DNA of 64,000 bases from Balanoglossus misakiensis (Eukaryota > Hemichordata). The stretch lies in NCBI GenBank assembly GCA_040954595.2, contig CM082581.2, positions 11,036,001 to 11,100,000 on the forward strand. The letters are read 5' to 3'. The notes under the pieces were generated by a model. That model saw only the letters and a list, made by a program, of their open reading frames with translations. It was not told the DNA's origin and did no database searches. Shown here piece by piece: positions 1 to 13,000 of this stretch (positions within the stretch are counted from its first letter, which is position 1; each line of letters opens with the position of its first letter). A program made the position numbers and the translations under genes.

Positions 1-601
1 CATTCTTTTGTTGTCGTTCACTTATTTACTTGTATTTAATTCAATTCAACCATACGATGTTTGACAGTGTTATTCAAATCACCAGTTGTATACTCTGAGT
101 TGAGTTTTCCAATAGCCATATACAATATACACGCAAAAAAGTAGGTGAAAAACATCTCCTCCCCCCCTGTACATTTTAGAGTTAAAGAGGACAAGCTGAC
201 CCCATGTTAGTGTGCAGTGAAGCAAACCATAGGAGTTCAGCATTGTTTGTTGGACCATCCTTGGAACAGAGCCAATGTGTTCTTTCTGAAGGACCAAGAT
301 GTTGAATGTTCTTATCAATTGTCTAGAGCCTTAATTGCTTCTTTGGGAATACTTGATATTGAGTATGTGTGTGAGTAAGTCTGTCTGTCTGTCCGTCCGT
401 CCGTCCGTGCGTCCGTCCATCTGTCTCACTGTCAGCTTCATACCAGACAGCTGTCATAATTCCAAACAAGTAAACAGAGGGATTAGGAAAATATGTACCA
501 AACAAAATCAATCATATCCATCTGTTAACTCTCAAATTAATCTACCGTAAACATTTATGGAAGCATCATCGCCATTGAAACCATTTTTTATATCGTTATA
601 G
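1..601 (+). other. Intron of the FAHD2-like gene
   Basis: No exon is recognisable here. The stretch ends in a splice acceptor (ATAG at 598-601) leading into the FAHD2-like exon, so at least its right part is intron of that gene. It contains a CTGT/CCGT tetranucleotide tract at about 380-426. Small reading frames in it cross the simple repeat and look non-coding. Confidence 0.6.
380..426. repeat. CTGT/CCGT microsatellite
   Basis: A degenerate tetranucleotide run of CTGT drifting into CCGT units. It is one of four tracts of the same motif family in the window (others near 3671, 9981 and 15341). Confidence 0.85.
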
Positions 602-946
602 GTTTGTCACGTTACTTCCTGGAGACATTATATTGACAGGCACTCCTCCTGGTGTTGGAGTCTTCAAGAAACCTGACCCCATATACCTCAAGGTAAGGGG
701 TGGATCATTTGATATCCGGGGGAGGGGGGGGGGGTTAAGTAATTTTGAAAAAAAATGTTAACAGTCGGCTGTGAAAAAGAACAAACACAGGCGACACAAA
801 TACTGAAAAATCTCTATAACATGCAGTGTTTCGGGTTTTAATCTCTTACTTTCATCATGATTCTGTTTTATTTTTTTTTGCAGAGAGGGGACATTGTTGA
901 GTGCGAGATAGACGGTATAGGAACTATCACTAATAAAGTTGTTTGA
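602..946 (+). CDS. FAHD2: FAHD2-like fumarylacetoacetate hydrolase domain protein, 3' end (partial)
   Basis: Two terminal coding exons are visible: 602-692 (donor AAG|GTAAGG) and 884-946 (acceptor GCAG), ending in TGA at 944-946. The first encodes the FAH-family signature [18 protein letters not shown], followed by KKPDPIYLK. The second encodes [20 protein letters not shown] and the stop. The ending in INKVV/TNKVV and the LK-(K/R)GD junction match my memory of animal FAHD2A/B more closely than FAHD1 or FAH. The FAH fold is a metal-dependent hydrolase/decarboxylase fold; the exact substrate of FAHD2 is not settled. The N-terminal catalytic part, including the metal ligands, lies left of the window, so activity cannot be judged. 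It is convergent with the minus-strand gene that ends at 2032. Exon joins are inferred from phase-0 splice sites. Confidence 0.85.
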
Positions 947-2031
947 ATTCCTGTGATCAAGTTGACAAAATAGAAACGGATGCAGAGATGCGATGGATAT
1001 GAACAAAAAAAAATAGTAATATCCAGGACATAATTTCAAGTAATAGTTATAACTTAAAAGAAAGGCTGAATGCTTTGTTTTGTTTGTTTATGTTTGTTTT
1101 TAGCTTAATCCATACCAGTATGTTTACAGGGTATTTAAGAACTACCCCCACTATGTTCAATTATAGAATTTTGAGTCAGAGGCTTAAGTAATGTATTAAT
1201 GTATTCTTTGAATATTCTTAGAAAGAATATAGATGAACGATAATCATTGAAGATTACACTCTAAGTGCTTGTAACGTTCAGTAACCTCATTCTTGACAAG
1301 ACATTATTTTGAATCATGAGCAAATCGTCTTTTAAGATTGGTGGTGAGCAGGATAATTCTGGTAACTGGTGAATGTTATGTTAGACTTCCCAAAAATTGA
1401 CATTGTAGTGAAATATCTTTGATTAGACATTTGTGGAGGACCAGGTTGTAATTTCAGTACTTGGGTGACAATTGTGAGCACATCTCATGTCTGACTCAAA
1501 GACAACCCGAAAGTAATGTCAGATGAGATGATTCAATATTTGAATTAAAGATGTAAATTTCTTGCCTGGGGCACTTAATCCATGTGCTGTGATATGATTT
1601 TTTTAATATTATCAGATTTGGTCAGAGATCGGTGTCCCTGATCCTCCTATAGTTACACTGTGTACACACAGTTGGTTTACATGTACAATGTATATGGATG
1701 TACACAAACACATTTATAGCATACCACTTGTTTTTCATGACTTTTATTTGCATTACACAGCTATATTTCAAATTGGGCACAAAGTGTACAGCAGGTGATT
1801 GTAATATTTCCTTCTTCCCTAATGGAAATCGTGGATATTCATTGCACTCGCTGTTTTATAGACAATTTCCCTCTACCCATCTGCTCCTATAAGAAAACAA
1901 ATGGTAAAAGAAAAGGCACGTTTGCCACAGATGGCGCACTTTTACCTAACAGTATTAAAAAATGAAGTAACTAGTATTATTCGTTTCAAAGTAAAAGAAT
2001 GTGAAATCGTTGAGTGAAGTTCTTGGTTCAA
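947..2031. other. Convergent 3' intergenic region / 3' UTRs
   Basis: This separates two convergent genes and holds no recognisable exon. A possible ATTAAA polyA signal for the plus-strand FAHD2-like gene lies at 1544-1549. On the minus strand an AATAAA at 1748-1743 lies about 290 bases past the stop of the secreted-protein gene. Reading frames here are short and AT-rich. Confidence 0.5.
1743..1748 (-). terminator. Candidate polyA signal of the minus-strand secreted-protein gene
   Basis: AATAAA on the minus strand, about 285 bases downstream of the TAA at 2034-2032. Its position suits a short 3' UTR. A hexamer alone is weak evidence. Confidence 0.4.
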
Positions 2032-3462
2032 TTATCCACATTTGCAGTGGACCTTACAGGTGCTGATCTTTGCCGAGAAATTGTCGAAATAGACTGTTCC
2101 CACTTTGTATCTGAACAACGCGTAGCAAGTGACCGCAGCTATCCCCTCTGGAACGTCGATGTCAACCGTGACCTCTTGCCAGTCGTGCGTGCCAACGTCA
2201 AACGGAGTGTTAAATCCCCAGCGAGGTGTCCCCGGTGGTGTCTACGGAGGAAAATACGTTTAACAACGGCAACAACATTAATAAGAAGCTGTATTTCCAG
2301 AAAATCTAAAGCTATCACTTACTATGACGTCACAGTAGATGCTGTAATGGGCGTCCTTGTCTCCGACGACATTGACTGCTTTACTCCAACCCTTCACCAC
2401 CATGTTAGTAGGATGGTTCCTGAAAAGTGACATTTACAACAGTCGGTAAAAATGTTATGAACCTTTAAAGAGGAAAAACGTCATCGCAGTAGTTTGAATT
2501 ACAAAGGACATACCTTTCGAACACCAGTCTCTGCGAGGCTCCACCGACCTGATCTGCCTCATCCAAAGTCACCACAATCGAGCGAGACCCTGTGTACGCT
2601 TCATCAGTGGTGAAGGAGAAAGCCCGCCGCCGGTAACCAGTCCACGAGCCGTCGTTTTCGAAATCTCCGTTTGATAAAGGCTCGCGATCGGTGTGGTCTT
2701 TCGTCAGGTACGTCGTGCGACAGCCTCCAACCTCCTCGTCGCCTGTGCACGGAAAATGTACAGTGTAACATTCAGTTTTGTCGGGGTAAATGTTGCGTTC
2801 ATGTTGCTTGGGCACTCTTTAGACTAAAGCAAAGTCTTCAAAACTTAATTTATAACTATTTGGAGACTTAACCAATTGAAATTTGGTCCAATAACCATTT
2901 ATCATCACCGTGGTAAGGAAGTTATCACGTCAACCAAGCAAATTTTATTCTACATGTTAGGATATATGGTCACTCAAACATACTACAATGTACATGTAGT
3001 TGGTAATGCGATTCCGCACAGAAATGTAATTCAATCCGTATGTTAAATGAGATCAAGGCTTTCAAAGTCCCTGGAATTGAGTTTCCGCTCTCTGCCAAAA
3101 TCAGGGCTGCTTATATTTACAATGTACGTTTAACACTTACCCTGGTCTCTAATCAGACTCCGCTTGATGTCTTGGAGTTCCACCAGTAGTTCAGAATACT
3201 GGTCTTGCAGGCTTTGAACTTGCCCTTGCAGCTGTTCATTCTGGCCGCGTAAATCGTGCAAATCCCAGGAAACCTCCAGAAAGCTGGAACACGAGCCGCC
3301 CTCTGATGACTTGGGAACATTTATCGTGTAGGAGCAAGACGTTTCCTGGCCGACGTTTTCTTCGGAGTCCCGCGGCTCGCCACCCCTTGGAATTTGGGCG
3401 AAAGTCAAAGACACTGTCACCGCTATGCCGAAGATGATCGCTGTCGCCTGAACACCCAACAT
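2032..3462 (-). CDS. Predicted secreted coiled-coil protein with jelly-roll carbohydrate-binding-like domain
   Basis: Four minus-strand exons join in phase into a 285-residue protein: 3462-3141 (donor G|GTAAGT), 2742-2514 (AG|GTATGT), 2419-2323 (|GTAAGT) and 2241-2032, stop TAA at 2034-2032. Residues 1-22 (MLGVQATAIIFGIAVTVSLT and following FA) look like a signal peptide. A CSYTINVP motif follows near residue 43, then a heptad-like stretch at about 65-105 rich in Leu/Gln/Glu, predicted to be a coiled coil. From about 128 (PLSNGDFENDGSWTGYRRR) to 276 (GTVYFDNFSAKI) the pattern of an opening NGDFE...W and a closing VYFDNF strand is that of the galactose-binding/CBM-type beta-sandwich. The tail CKVHCKCG is cysteine-rich. 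The build suggests an oligomeric secreted lectin-like or matrix protein; this is inference. I do not recognise a named orthologue. The CSYT...coiled-coil start recalls olfactomedin or fibrinogen-related proteins, but no such C-terminal domain is present. Confidence 0.8.
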
Positions 3463-3716
3463 TTTCGGACTGATATCGTTGTTCTGATAGAGAAGCTGAA
3501 AACCTCGGTTTCCTCCGGGGTCTATGCTGTATCACACAACCAGGCGGCCCGAGGAAATGGATTCTGATACGCGGATCTTGTGGCAAAGTTCCAAAGAAAA
3601 CGGATGTTCAGTCGCAAACGAGGCTACACAAACAAGCTTAATGTCAGAAAGTATATGCCTTGGTGTTTTTCTGTCTGTCTGTCTGTCTGTCTGTCTGTCC
3701 GCCCGTCTGTCATTCT

Positions 3717-3748
<32 letters not shown>

Positions 3749-6700
3749 TTTCGTTCGTTTTATTTATTATTCCGAAATCTGAGTTATTCACCTGTCTTTT
3801 TGTTTCATAAGAGTTTCAGTCGCTGCTTCTCTTCCACGGTTTAGAATCCCAAGTGGTTACCTTGACGGCAGACTCAATAGCTAACATTGAGCATAAACCC
3901 TATGCACTGAGTGACAGCTTGGGTGATACCGAAGCCTATAGAGTAGAGTGGCCGTCCATTGTTCTTTGCGGAGTCAAGTGTTCATGTATTGACACAGTTG
4001 AAGTTTGGGTTTTCGAAGGTTTCCCAGAAGCGACAACAGGAGGGGCCACAAATATAACTTCTGGCCGACACTGGTCTGGTTTCCATGTGACGTGATGTTC
4101 ATTTGTAATTTCGACAAAATGAGACACAATACAGCTAGCACGGCGTAACTTACAGTGTCTCGTGTGTCTATGGGTGTAATAAACGACAAAACCATGCAGG
4201 TGTGAGGCAAGTGTTTGTTTGCTGAGGCGTCGAGGGTTCGACTTATCAGATTTTATTGATCGGACAGAGAGAGATGAGATGATTCATTGCATTGGTGGGC
4301 AGGACGAGATAGCAAAAAGAAAGACATAAGATACTTAAGTTGACGTTCATCGCGATATCGGCGGTGATATGTTGAAATTTGATGGTGTGTTTTTGTATAT
4401 ATCCACTATTGGAATATGTCTTAACTTGTGAAGTTGGATTTGAATAAATTTACCTTGGCCCTCATTTCAAATGATTAAAAGGATACTTTTGAAGATTTTA
4501 CATTTCTATATGCGACCTTTGGGTAGATTGTTTGTGAAGGCATCAAGGCTCTGTTCAAGTCAAAGAACGGCGAATCGGAATCGTAAACGATATTATTAAG
4601 TATTACGCATCACTTAAGACAACTTGCTTATCTAGTCAACATCACGTGAGTTGCACACTTTGATCACTAAGGCCTACTTTTCCTAGTATTTTATCGCTAA
4701 GTATGGCCTTATCTGCAGTACAGAAGATTATTAAGAAATTAATCAATGTTGTAGACGCTAAAAGTCGTTTGCGCGATAGAAATATAATATGAGTGGGCTA
4801 TTTAAATTCACATTTTTAACCCAGATTAATAATTCGTATAAAATTGCTGCCCGTAGAAGCAGTGCGAACATGTATAAGCTTGATATTAACATTTTCGTAT
4901 AGAACCGATCATTTAACACTGGAAAAGCGAGTGATTTTGTCAACAGGTCGATGAAAAATGTCGGCATATTTAGCTGCCAAATCTGTCTCGGTATGTACGT
5001 GTCCAATATAACCAAGGAATCGTCCTTGTCAATGTCTGACGACAGATCACGCGTGATCGAAACATTATTCGAGTGAACTTTGACCCTATCCTTCGTGTCA
5101 CCGCTGCATGCATGCACCTATATTGATTGGAAATTATATTTTGCATACTGCCCCAGGTACACAAAGTTTTGACATCACGTCTCCCGCTTTGCTATTAGGC
5201 TCTAGCTGACTCCCGTTAATTCTCAAATTCCCCCAACAAGAATCTGTCGGCTGGTAAAACCCTCCACTTTGTCGGTAAAATCAATTGCAGCGATAATTTA
5301 TGGCCAATATTTTGCATCTCTCGCGTCAACCTGTGACACGTGCCCTTTGATCTTAGTTCTTAAAGAATTCAACTTCGACGGGACAAACAGCATAGCGCGC
5401 TTGCTCATCGGGACGTTCGCTCCAGATAACTGCAAGTTCACCGAGAAACTTCCTCAGACGGATTAACTGTCGTGGAAACAGGTGTGTAACGTTGGCCTGT
5501 TTGGATTCACAGGTAAGAATGAGAGCTTTCCAGTTGCCAATTTCCACCAAACTGTCAGTGTACACTGTATGTTTACCTGGTCTATGACGGATTATTTCAT
5601 GTGGCATGTATGTCACAGGCACATGTGACGTGGTGTGAGATGGTCACATTTTTCAGCTTGCAGTGTCAGCATGGCTGGTCGGCCTTTCTGACAGCTGCTA
5701 TATACTGTAACGTTCGAACGTGTTTCCAGAAAACCGGCGGTCGGCCGTCCAAATGTTTCACAACGATTTGAGGTAGTCAACGGAGCAACCATGTCAGCAT
5801 GCGCATTCTCAATTTGAAGTCAAAACACCTGCAACTTCTTCAAAAATTTATATCGCCGTGACTTAAGTCTTACAGCTGATCTCGCCGACACGGCCGGAAC
5901 TGGTGGAGTTTTGTGTACATGTCCCCACGTACTTCCAAGGGCATGTCAGTCGCACTGTGGGCAATCCAGGCCTCAGGTGGCGAAGATGGGTGAGGGGAAT
6001 GGGGGTTGGGGTTGGCGTACTGTCGATCTGTCATTTCTTTATTTGCACGGTTCCAAAATGACCAAATCATCTGCAGGTGTTCAATACTCACCCGCGTTCT
6101 CCCTATAACAAAAAGTGGGGTAGTGGTGGAGGATGTGATTTGGGGCTGGTGGACTCGGGCTATTTTTTTGTCAAGCTAAAATAAAACTGAACGTGCCCCC
6201 CTGTCTTCTGTCTAGTCTATACGTATTTCTGTTGTTTATCAATGTTATACACGCGCTGTTGCATTCGTACCTGCAAACACCATTCACCAATGATTATTCT
6301 AATGCAATGACTTATCGGTATTTTTTTTTACTGCGATAGCATGTTGGGAGATGTTGTCAGACAGTGTTAATCCCCAGGGTCAATGCATTAGCATTAATAA
6401 TCATTGATGTCTGTGGGTAGATTACAACATCGTGAATACCAGCTTGACTGATAAACAGAACGGCAGGTACAAGAAATATCATATTAGGCTATATGGAATG
6501 GGAATGGACGAATGATTGTAACGAACTAAATCTACTGGTATAACAATATCAGTCAAGTTGAGTAGCGGATTTATACGCGTCAAAATATAGCGGACTGCAG
6601 ATTTAGCCGCAGTTACCGTGACAACTTTATATCGATCCAATCACAGATTTTCAGTGGTTGGCCACGCGAAAAAAAAGTGCGCCTCTAAGTGGTCATTCGA

Positions 6701-9080
6701 AGATTAGACACATTTGCATATTTAAAAAGTAATATACAAATTTTCCGCAACTTTTTTATATTGTCAAATATAGCGGAGCTCGATCATCTGTTGAATCCCC
6801 CTGTCAATGATTTCCACGCGACATTCAAGCATAGTCTTGACCCCAAGGGAAGTGTGGATCGCCCGTGCCCGGGGAGGGGGGAGGGTCGCCGTTCTTGACA
6901 TCCAGCGCGGTGTTATCGGTAAACCGTGCGTTGTCGGGCATTAGAAGACGGAACCTGTAGAACACCAAGGTCTAAAGCAAATTGAAGAAAGGGACCGCTA
7001 TCTCTCGTTCTCTCATTAGTCCCTGCTGTCAAACAGTCGCCCCGTTACCGGTCATTAATCTTGTCCCATATGCAAGAAAAATATGCCAGATAAACCGTTA
7101 TATATACTGTGCGATGCAGTTAATAAAACCAACATTTCCCCCTTGGAAAATATGTTTGTGAACGCTTCTGCCAGCGACCTTTCAAAAAGTGCATGCGGCC
7201 CATGATATGCTGGATTTTCTGTGAACTGTTTTATGCTCCTGATAATAATCCTGTTAATTATTGACCAGTTATACCAATTGTCACACATAGCATAGAGCAT
7301 TTATCACAGCAGAGAAAAAAACACACATGGCGCGCTCTTGTCGGACGCTAATTACATGCGAACGATTAGTCAGTAGGAAAGAAAAACATGGCACGCCCTT
7401 GTCCAACTGTAATTACATAGATAAACCATTTATGTCGCCACGTGTCTTCGGAATGACATGTACATGAGCAGCTGAAGTAGTCGCCCAGGTGCTATACGTA
7501 CAGTAGAGAGAATACACGCCAGCGTCACTGCACCGTTCATACAAACACGTGTAACTTTCTCACTTGACGTCCGAACATCTGGCAAGGTTAGTGAAAATTT
7601 ACATACCGATGCCCTTGCCCCCGTGTACAGCGGCCCGGGTTTATCTAGAACGGCTTACCTGCACTGTCCTCAGGGAGAATTCATGAATTATATGGCGAGC
7701 GCTCAACAGTTGCAATGTCCTTGTTTACTTACTGCCACACTCCACTAAAAATAGAATGACTTTGACACGATGATTGTAAATCATTATGAAGTCAGTATAA
7801 TTTGCATCATACTATTGTGTTATTCCCCGAATATGTCGTATAGTTACCGACCAAAAACATTTTCTGCTCAATTCACCATGATTTTTTTTTCATTTTTTTG
7901 ATGAGAAAATAATTCAAGAAATCTGCACAAGTTTACACGGTGTGAAACGGGTAATTGCAAAAACGGACCAGAGATCGCGCGGTTTCAGTGCACGATATTT
8001 CGTGCGGCTCTTGCTGACTGATTGACAAATGAAAATAGAGTCATCAATCCATAAAATGCTGATTGGTGTCCGCTCTTTCGGTTTGTGGACCCCAGCTACC
8101 CTAATTAGCGGTTGCAACAGTCGTGACAGGTATCTTCTGGTCCTTTCTCAGGCCATTGATAAGCGCTAATAATTACGTCCTAAAGAGGAGATAAAACATG
8201 CCATCCTGTGCAAAGGGACGCCATTAAGCTTATAGGTTTATGACCATGTTATACCATGTTTTATATAAATAATCTCAACTTTAGTTTATCATATAATTGA
8301 TCAGATTTATTAATTGGTCGAACAATTTAAACGGCGGGAGGGGGCCGCCGCGTACATGTGCAACAGGCTAGGAAATTTAAATTGAAGAAAATTTGAGGTC
8401 TCCATTCGTTGCCCCTCAAGAAACCGTATCTCCTACAAAATCTACTGTTAGTACATTTACAAGTAGCGAACAATCATTTACAAACGAAAACAATCATGCC
8501 CACCCACCCACCCTACATTTCCGAAGTTTTTGGACTCCTGCTAAACCATCAAGCAGTTAAAGTTCCAAAAGATCAAAGTTCGCTGCATGGTTAAAAACAA
8601 CACGGTTAGTTATTGTTGAAATGTTAAAAAAATCTATAAAACTATTCACCAATTTCAACACTCATTGGTATGACTCAGTCAACATGACAATGCAATTTTC
8701 CGTCACAGATTACTTACATCTGTTATCTGTTACTGATTGCTTACCTCCGAAAAATATAATACTTAAGCTGTTAAGTTCATAATCAAGAAACGTAAGACAT
8801 TGTGACACACCTTGAAGGTATGCCAGTATGTTAAATCTCCCTGGAACTACAGCATAACGGGAGAGTGCACAGGTTATCTACACTAAATGAATTACATTTG
8901 ATTTACAAAACAATCTTCTTTTTTCTGTCTGTAGCCTGATTGACCCCGTTGGCCTGACGAAAACCGGTCCATATTCAATTATTCGACTTTATATCGAATA
9001 CAACCCCAGGAAGAAGTTATAAACTCGGCTTCAGAGAGGCAGCTTTCCACTCAACGCGAAAATAGTCTTCATTCAGCACA
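3463..9080. other. Intergenic region between the secreted-protein gene and the SLC4A11-like gene
   Basis: About 5.6 kb with no exon I can support on either strand. The left end should hold the 5' UTR and promoter of the minus-strand gene, the right end those of the SLC4A11-like gene. A CTGT microsatellite lies at 3671-3747. A TATATC-like AT stretch at about 8988-8994 sits some 90 bases upstream of the SLC4A11 ATG and could be a core promoter element. Open frames up to 119 codons occur but show no recognisable domain. Confidence 0.5.
3671..3747. repeat. CTGT microsatellite
   Basis: Nearly pure CTGT tetramers with two short interruptions (near 3700 and 3713). It sits just upstream of the minus-strand secreted-protein gene and produces spurious Ser/Cys/Leu/Val reading frames. 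Confidence 0.9.
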
Positions 9081-9985
9081 ATGACTGATTCATCTGGAGG
9101 AATTGCAAACAACGCTTTCCATATTGAACTGGATGAGATCAACAGCGAACCAGAGGCAAACCATGAAACCGCTTCCAAACCTCACAATTATCATTCTCAT
9201 CAGATGGCTTATTACGCGGCACAAGTTCACCACAAAAGAGAGCTGGAAGACCATGGGACTGGGACAAAGCTGCGTAAGTTTGGCCGATTTTCCCTTTATG
9301 ATTATGATGATGGTGGTGGTGGTGATTACAATCGCCACCAAAGCACCACCACTATCGTTACCACCACCACAACCACAACCACAACCATAAGGACACATTT
9401 TCATTTGTACGTAAAATTTCTTTCCAGGAGGATGGGATCTGGTAAGGGAGATTGTCCAAGGAATGAAGTTGATCAAAAAATCTACACTGATATATACTAG
9501 CCGGCAGGTAAGCTCAGGTTTTCGTCAATTGTTGTCTTGTTCTCGGGATCCTAAATCTAAAATGGTGCCAAAGTCGGAAACTTGTAGCCTCACATTCATG
9601 ATTCGTATGTGGATCCATGTGAAAAGCTGTGGACATCAGATGAATTCCGGATATTAGCAGGGCACGAGGACCGCTGTTTTTTTCTCTTCAATGTGACGTA
9701 CTTGTGTTATTTATTCCCCCAGAAACTGCGAATGAAGGACTTCACCAAGGAGCGACGTACTGGGCAAGACGTCAACAATTTACTGAGCGAGGCCGAGATT
9801 TTCCTAGATTTGCCTGCCACCAACTTCCACGATGTCCTGGTGACAATGATCGACGCTATGCTGCCAGAAAACAGCGAAATATCCACCAGTGATTGCATCA
9901 GAAAATTGTTTGCTGACGACTTGTGTACGTGATCATATACATGAATAGCAAGTATGACTATGCATACATGTAAATACATATAGAC

Positions 9986-10040
<55 letters not shown>

Positions 10041-13000
10041 AACTGTAAATTAGATGTTTATGACACAGTACTAACAAACAACAAAGAACATTGTAATTTG
10101 AATGATGTATTGCACGGGACACTGTGAATCATGCAGTTCACCAAGCATTGGCTTTTCTTTTCAGGTTTACTGCCTTCCAACAGCATCCAAGGCAATATTT
10201 ATCATGGAGACACCGCTTACTGGGAGGAAACATGGATCTGCGTCTTGTAAGTGCTGAGAATTTATCATACTGAGAGTTTATCCTGCTTTTGAATGTTACA
10301 CGACTCGTTCTTTCGTTCCGTCCGACCAAATTTGTCTTTAAATCGTTGAAAACAAAACTGTACATTAGCATACTGCAGCCCTATTTAACTATTTAACCCA
10401 TTTCCATCTGTAAAGGTCCACCTTTACCATAGAAACAAATGGATTTGGACCGCACCACGGGGGTGAAAGGGTTAAAAGGGTGGTGAGAATAGATAAGACC
10501 TGACAAAGAATTTATCACTCCGGTTATGTACACAGTGATTTAGCATTTGATATGACGGAGACAAAATTGCTGGTTTTGTCCTTGTGGAATTATTGATTTT
10601 TCATGCTGTTTCAATTCGCCGGCAATTTGTTCTTGCCTTGCATTTGAGGTTGCTCCGGCGTTGAGATTACCAATAGACGATTCCGCTCATTGCGCTATGC
10701 GAGATCTCGCTACACTTGGTTAATTACCATAGCATCGGGTTGATAGCCAAGTGATACAACTGCCCAGCCACGCGAAATCTCGCAATGTCTCGTGGAGTTC
10801 GGAAAATGGTCTATCGTGCACGCATTTACTGTCGTGTCATTGTTTTGTTTTGTTGGCAGTGCAACTCTGAATTCGCTCACCAAGCACCGCTACGCCATGT
10901 GCCGGCTGAAGCATCACATCAACTTGGGCGCAGGCGCCTCGGAAATCCAGTTCGTCATTCTGGCGCTGGTGCCAACAAACGAGGTATGCATTCGTCTTGA
11001 TCATATTGCGCAATTTCAGTGGCGGTGACGTCACAGTGACAATGCAACGATGCAGCAGATAAGATAAAGACATCGGGAAATTTGCTATAGGCGACTTTAC
11101 ATTCGGAGATTCCGATCAACTCTAATTGCCACTAAGGAGTTTGGTAACATTATAGTCCTATCTTATGTTCTCTTTTCTCACTTTCACTCCACTGCGCCTT
11201 CTCAGAAAGAAACCAAGAGCGCCAAGGAGACATCGCTCACATTTGCGACGCTGTTCGCCGACATCCACTTTCGATTGGCGCTGACGGAAGCCAAAAACGA
11301 AAAACAGTTTAAAGAGGTAAGGTTTAACTTTTGTGTTGTTATACTATGGCAAGTAATGTTCCTTAAAAACAAATAGGTTAAACTCAAGCGTAGGTTCCCG
11401 TGATCGGTATTTTCCCTTGCAAACTATCTAAACCCGTCGGTGGTGCAGTGGCCCACTCGAGTTCGGCTGCCGATGTAGGTCACAAAAATAGCCCACGCAA
11501 TGAAACAACAGAGTGATTAACACACCACGTACTGTACTAAAACTTTACAGGCAGTAAATGAGCGCTATGAAGACTTGGTCGACCACAAAGTCAGGAACTT
11601 GTTGATGCGCAAACTCAGTATGGAGCACGCGAAGGAAAGTCCCTTCCTCGAGGCTGACCCGGTAAGTATGATGCAATTAATTTATAGGGTAATGTGACGC
11701 CAGACCTCACCCCACAATCCTAATCATTCAACATGATAAAGTTATCAGACCCATAAAGCAATAAAAAGGCAAGATTAGGGTCATCTTTGGCCACTGACGA
11801 GTGGTGGTACCTGGTGTACATACATGTACTTGAATGGGTTAACCGTACTTTTCTATAGCATCTATTGCACCAGTAGTTCTAATGACGGGGTACGTTTAAT
11901 TTTGCCATCCTCTGCAGGGTCCTGGATGCGGCTTCGCGAAGGGAATTCGCAGCGACATCAAACGGAGGTTGCCACACTACATTAGTGATTATATCGACGG
12001 TGAGTATACAGTGACACAACTCCGTGACATCTGCGTCGTGTAGAAATTGCTTTTTTTACGAGTTGTGCAATACACGTTTCTGGAATTTTCTGGAAGTCTG
12101 ATCAAATAGCACACTTTTTATTTTGCCCGTAACAACATTGCAATCTGCAGAAACTATGAAGTAAGATTCAATACCGAAACCCCATTGACTCTTTAAAGGC
12201 GATTTTGAACTTTGTAGGTTGACTGATAAGAATAGTAGTGTACGAATCTACATATATGGGACACATGCGCGATTCAAATATTTGGATCATGGTGAACTTG
12301 GCTTACCCCACATATAAAACAGCTGGGGTCAGGCAATAGCTAAAAATAACTAACATACACATGTTGCTAAGTGACACATTCCCTTTCCTTCGTTTAGGTT
12401 TCAGAAGTGGTCACGAAGTAACCAAGCTAATTACGACTGTTATCTTCCTGTACTTCTGCTGTTTACTGAACACCATTGCCCTCGGTGCACTGAATGATAA
12501 GAACACCGATGGCGCGTTTGGTAAGAGAGTTTCAGACCCTCCTTTGCGGCGTGTGATTTCAGAGTTAACGCTTTTACCGCAATTTCGTATAATGTCATCG
12601 TATTGCAGCTTAACGCTCTAACAATGGATCCTTCTCTCAAATCTCTTCGGTTTATCAGGAGTCAAAGAAGCGATGGTCAGTCTTTCTGTGGCTGGTCTGG
12701 TATTCGCTCTGATAGGTGGTCAGATTATGGTCATCTTGCTGACGTCGGCGCCGTTGGCCATCTATGCTAAATGTAAGTTTGAATGAATGAATGAATGAAT
12801 GAATGAATGAATGAATGAATGAATGAATGAATGAATGAATGAATGAATGAATGAATGAATGAATGAATGAATGAGCACCAGCTACATCATGCCGTACCAG
12901 TACAAGATGTACCAATCTTTTCATCTTTTACAGTGATTAAAGAGATATCTTACAGTGGTGGCTATGAATTCTTCAGCTTCTACGCAATTGTCGGTTTCAC

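Noticed and set aside
1569-1584. 16-base match GGGCACTTAATCCATG shared with 21980-21995, considered as a dispersed repeat
   Set aside because: The match does not extend clearly into the flanks and one such match is near chance for this much sequence.
2014-2430. 138-codon plus-strand frame
   Set aside because: It crosses two exons and an intron of the minus-strand secreted-protein gene, which has proper splice sites and domain content.
4225-4250. GGGTTCGACTT resembling a tRNA B box
   Set aside because: No matching A box, acceptor stem or cloverleaf could be drawn around it.
4758-5117. 119-codon minus-strand frame with some hydrophobic stretches
   Set aside because: No recognisable domain, no neighbouring exons in phase, and length is within chance for AT-rich sequence.
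9081-9500. 139-codon continuation of SLC4A11 exon 1
   Set aside because: The part after 9273 reads through a GTAAGT donor into triplet repeats; the spliced frame matches the family.
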